The notes beneath the pieces are model-generated. The model was not told where the DNA came from and did no database searches. It worked only from the letters and a program-made list of their open reading frames with translations. Source: Methylothermaceae bacterium (GTDB lineage Bacteria > Pseudomonadota > Gammaproteobacteria > Methylococcales > Methylothermaceae). From it: a DNA stretch of 6,584 nt. The stretch covers positions 1 to 6,584 of the forward strand of contig JALVSV010000107.1 of the NCBI GenBank assembly GCA_027024125.1, given 5' to 3'. Position 1 is the first letter of the stretch, and each line of letters opens with the position of its first letter. A program made the translations under genes and the position numbers. Positions 5,271 to 6,584 of this stretch are shown piece by piece.

Positions 5271-6315
5271 GATCGCTGGCGGCTTCCTGGTTGCCACGGC
5301 AAGGCAGAGGTTCAACCTTCATGTCTGATCCCAGGGGGATCACGGTGGTTACCGGCATTCCCAGGCGTAGCTCACCCTGTGGATTACAGGCATAGACTCG
5401 GACCTGATACACCAAGTGGGTGCGAAGTTCCTCGGTTTGTACCGTCTTGGGGGTGAATTCGGCAGTGGGGGAGATATAGCCGACCCAGCCACGATAGTGT
5501 TTCCCTGGGAAACTGTCGGTGGTGATGACGGCCCCCATTCCGGGGCGGATCTTCCCAAGATCAGGTTCAGAAACATACACCCGTGCCCACATAGGATCGG
5601 TAAGCGCTAAGGTGTAGATTGGACGTTGTGGGGTGGCCATGTCGCCAGGCTCGAGAATTCGGTCTCGGATAATGCCATTTGCCGGGGCATATAGGCGGGC
5701 ATCCTCAAGATCGTGTTCAGCCAGTGCCAGTTGGGCTCTGAGAGCAATCAACCGGGCCTTGGCAGCAGAAATATCTTCCTGGCGTGGTCCCTCGATGGCC
5801 AGGCTCAAGGTTTCCTCGGCCGCCTTGCGGCGGGCGGTGGCCGCTTCGGCTGTAGCCTTGGCGTTGTCAACTTCTTCCTTGGAAACCAGCTTACGTGGTA
5901 ACAACTTTTTCAATCGTTTGTAGGTGAGCCAGGCTATGATTTCCTGAGCTTTTGCTTCATCGAGCAGGTCCCGGGCCTGGCGGATCTCCTGGGGACGGCT
6001 GCCATTTTGCAGCTTCTGTACCAGTGCCTGCTGAGCGGCCACATCCCCCTTCAACCGTTCCACTTCGGCCTGAAAACGCTCCAGTTCCAACTCTGCCATC
6101 AGTTGACCCTGTTCAACCTTGTCGCCTTCCCAGAACAGCACCTTTGCGATCCGTTCCGAAGCATTGATGGCCAGGTCCACCTCGCGGATATCGATGTTGC
6201 CATAGAGTTTCAATTGATGCGTTGCGTTGTTTTGCTCACGATGCTGCCACCAGGCCAGGACGATACCGCCTGCTACTGCCAGGACCACCAAAAGAATCAC
6301 CGTCTTTTTTTTCAT
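5260..6315 (-). CDS. ybhG: YbhG-like HlyD-family membrane fusion protein
   Basis: 351 residues. This is the periplasmic adaptor of a tripartite exporter, anchored in the inner membrane, that links an ABC transporter to an outer-membrane channel. Residues about 5-24 are a single membrane anchor with three Lys before it. Residues about 36-80 (LYGNIDIREVDLAI; WEGDKVEQGQLMAELE) and 207-235 (RLYAPANGIIRDRILEPGD) are the two halves of the lipoyl domain. Residues about 80-205 form a long helical hairpin (coiled coil). Residues 236-330 form the beta-barrel, including SPTAEFTPKTVQTEELRTHL (282-301), which is nearly the same as in E. coli YbhG. The ATG at 6315 is chosen; GAAG lies about 12 bases upstream, so the ribosome binding site is weak. 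Upstream GTG (6321) and TTG (6333) are possible but poorer. It overlaps the YbhF-like gene by 11 bases, so the two are translationally coupled. In E. coli this system exports cationic drugs and dyes; the substrate here is unknown. Confidence 0.92.
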   Translation of the reverse strand: MKKKTVILLVVLAVAGGIVLAWWQHREQNNATHQLKLYGNIDIREVDLAINASERIAKVLFWEGDKVEQGQLMAELELERFQAEVERLKGDVAAQQALVQKLQNGSRPQEIRQARDLLDEAKAQEIIAWLTYKRLKKLLPRKLVSKEEVDNAKATAEAATARRKAAEETLSLAIEGPRQEDISAAKARLIALRAQLALAEHDLEDARLYAPANGIIRDRILEPGDMATPQRPIYTLALTDPMWARVYVSEPDLGKIRPGMGAVITTDSFPGKHYRGWVGYISPTAEFTPKTVQTEELRTHLVYQVRVYACNPQGELRLGMPVTTVIPLGSDMKVEPLPCRGNQEAASDREQ

Positions 6316-6379
6316 TGTCACAAATTTCTTCAAATAAATAGCACAGGGCGGTTTTGCATTTCAGGCCACTGGATCAATT

Positions 6380-6544
6380 CTACGAGTAAATTTCATCAAT
6401 CAACCTTTTAAGCCAGCGCGGGCGAAACAGCACAATGAAAATTGCTCCCAAGGCGGCGAAGGGTATGGGGCCAATATCCAAAATCGCAATACAAAACAAG
6501 ACGATCAGACATTGCAGCCGGATCAAGAGATTGTTTGCATTCAT
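6380..6544 (-). CDS. Small two-helix inner-membrane protein (54 residues)
   Basis: 54 codons from the ATG at 6544 to the TAG at 6380. Two hydrophobic segments, about residues 6-23 (rich in Leu, Ile and Cys) and 24-40, are separated by the short turn D-I-G-P-I-P. They are followed by a positively charged end RPRWLKRLIDEIYS. By the positive-inside rule both ends would face the cytoplasm. The shape (small, IGP-IP turn, LFRPRW-LK motif) resembles short conserved proteobacterial hypothetical proteins, but I cannot name a family. There is no good ribosome binding site. Instead the start overlaps by four bases (ATGA) the stop of a possible upstream reading frame, which suggests translational coupling. 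The YbhG-like gene starts 64 bases downstream, so they may share an operon. Function unknown; it could be an accessory subunit of the exporter or unrelated. Confidence 0.65.
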   Translation of the reverse strand: MNANNLLIRLQCLIVLFCIAILDIGPIPFAALGAIFIVLFRPRWLKRLIDEIYS

Positions 6545-6584
6545 TTGGACATCTTGATCATAACGGGAATTGAAACTATATCAA
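6541..6584 (-). CDS. Possible 3' end of an upstream gene (partial)
   Basis: From the window edge one minus-strand frame is open for 13 full codons, ending DIVSIPVMIKMSK and then TGA at 6541-6543. The stop overlaps the ATG of the 54-residue membrane protein gene as ATGA, a common arrangement for co-translated genes, and that gene lacks its own ribosome binding site. A stretch this short could be open by chance, and its identity cannot be judged. Confidence 0.35.
   Translation of the reverse strand, partial: DIVSIPVMIKMSK

Noticed and set aside
5271..5315. TTG start at 5315 for the YbhF-like ATPase
   Set aside because: No spaced ribosome binding site, and it would add 15 residues not found in the family; the GTG at 5270 gives a family-like N-terminus.

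Overview
The window reads as chromosome of a Gram-negative proteobacterium, most likely a gammaproteobacterium. Three points support this: periplasmic (Sec-exported) copper proteins, a membrane-fusion-protein/ABC-ATPase pair very close to Escherichia coli YbhG/YbhF, and moderately GC-rich coding DNA with strong AGGAG-type ribosome binding sites. The species cannot be named from the sequence alone. Coding density is high. No tRNA, rRNA, CRISPR array, transposase or insertion sequence was seen, and no gene-free stretch exceeds about 165 bases.

Region 1 (1-1657, minus strand) is a two-gene copper operon. The first gene encodes an exported two-domain multicopper oxidase with all trinuclear and type 1 copper ligands. 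The second, 22 bases downstream, encodes an exported cupredoxin with an amicyanin-type copper loop and a long C-terminal extension that runs off the window. A near-consensus sigma-70 promoter lies in the 164-base divergent intergenic region (1658-1821).

Region 2 (1822-3503, plus strand) holds three small cytoplasmic genes: a winged-HTH regulator with a SufR/COG2345-like cysteine cluster, a Roadblock/LC7 protein, and a V4R-domain protein rich in Cys. The regulator is divergent from the copper operon. A near match to the SufR box (CAAC-N6-GTTG) overlaps the -35 element of the oxidase promoter. The simplest model is that this metal- or Fe-S-sensing regulator controls the copper operon. Its C-terminal half resembles the V4R protein two genes away.

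Region 3 (3558-6584, minus strand, convergent to region 2) holds, in transcription order: a possible gene end at the window edge, a 54-residue two-helix membrane protein, a YbhG-like membrane fusion protein, and a YbhF-like tandem ABC ATPase. The last two overlap by 11 bases. The ABC-2 permeases that follow in E. coli (YbhS/YbhR) are absent here, so the exporter is incomplete within this locus.

Nothing here is clearly a wholly new system. The most interesting point is the coupling of a putative Fe-S regulator, a Roadblock protein and a V4R protein to a small laccase-like copper operon.
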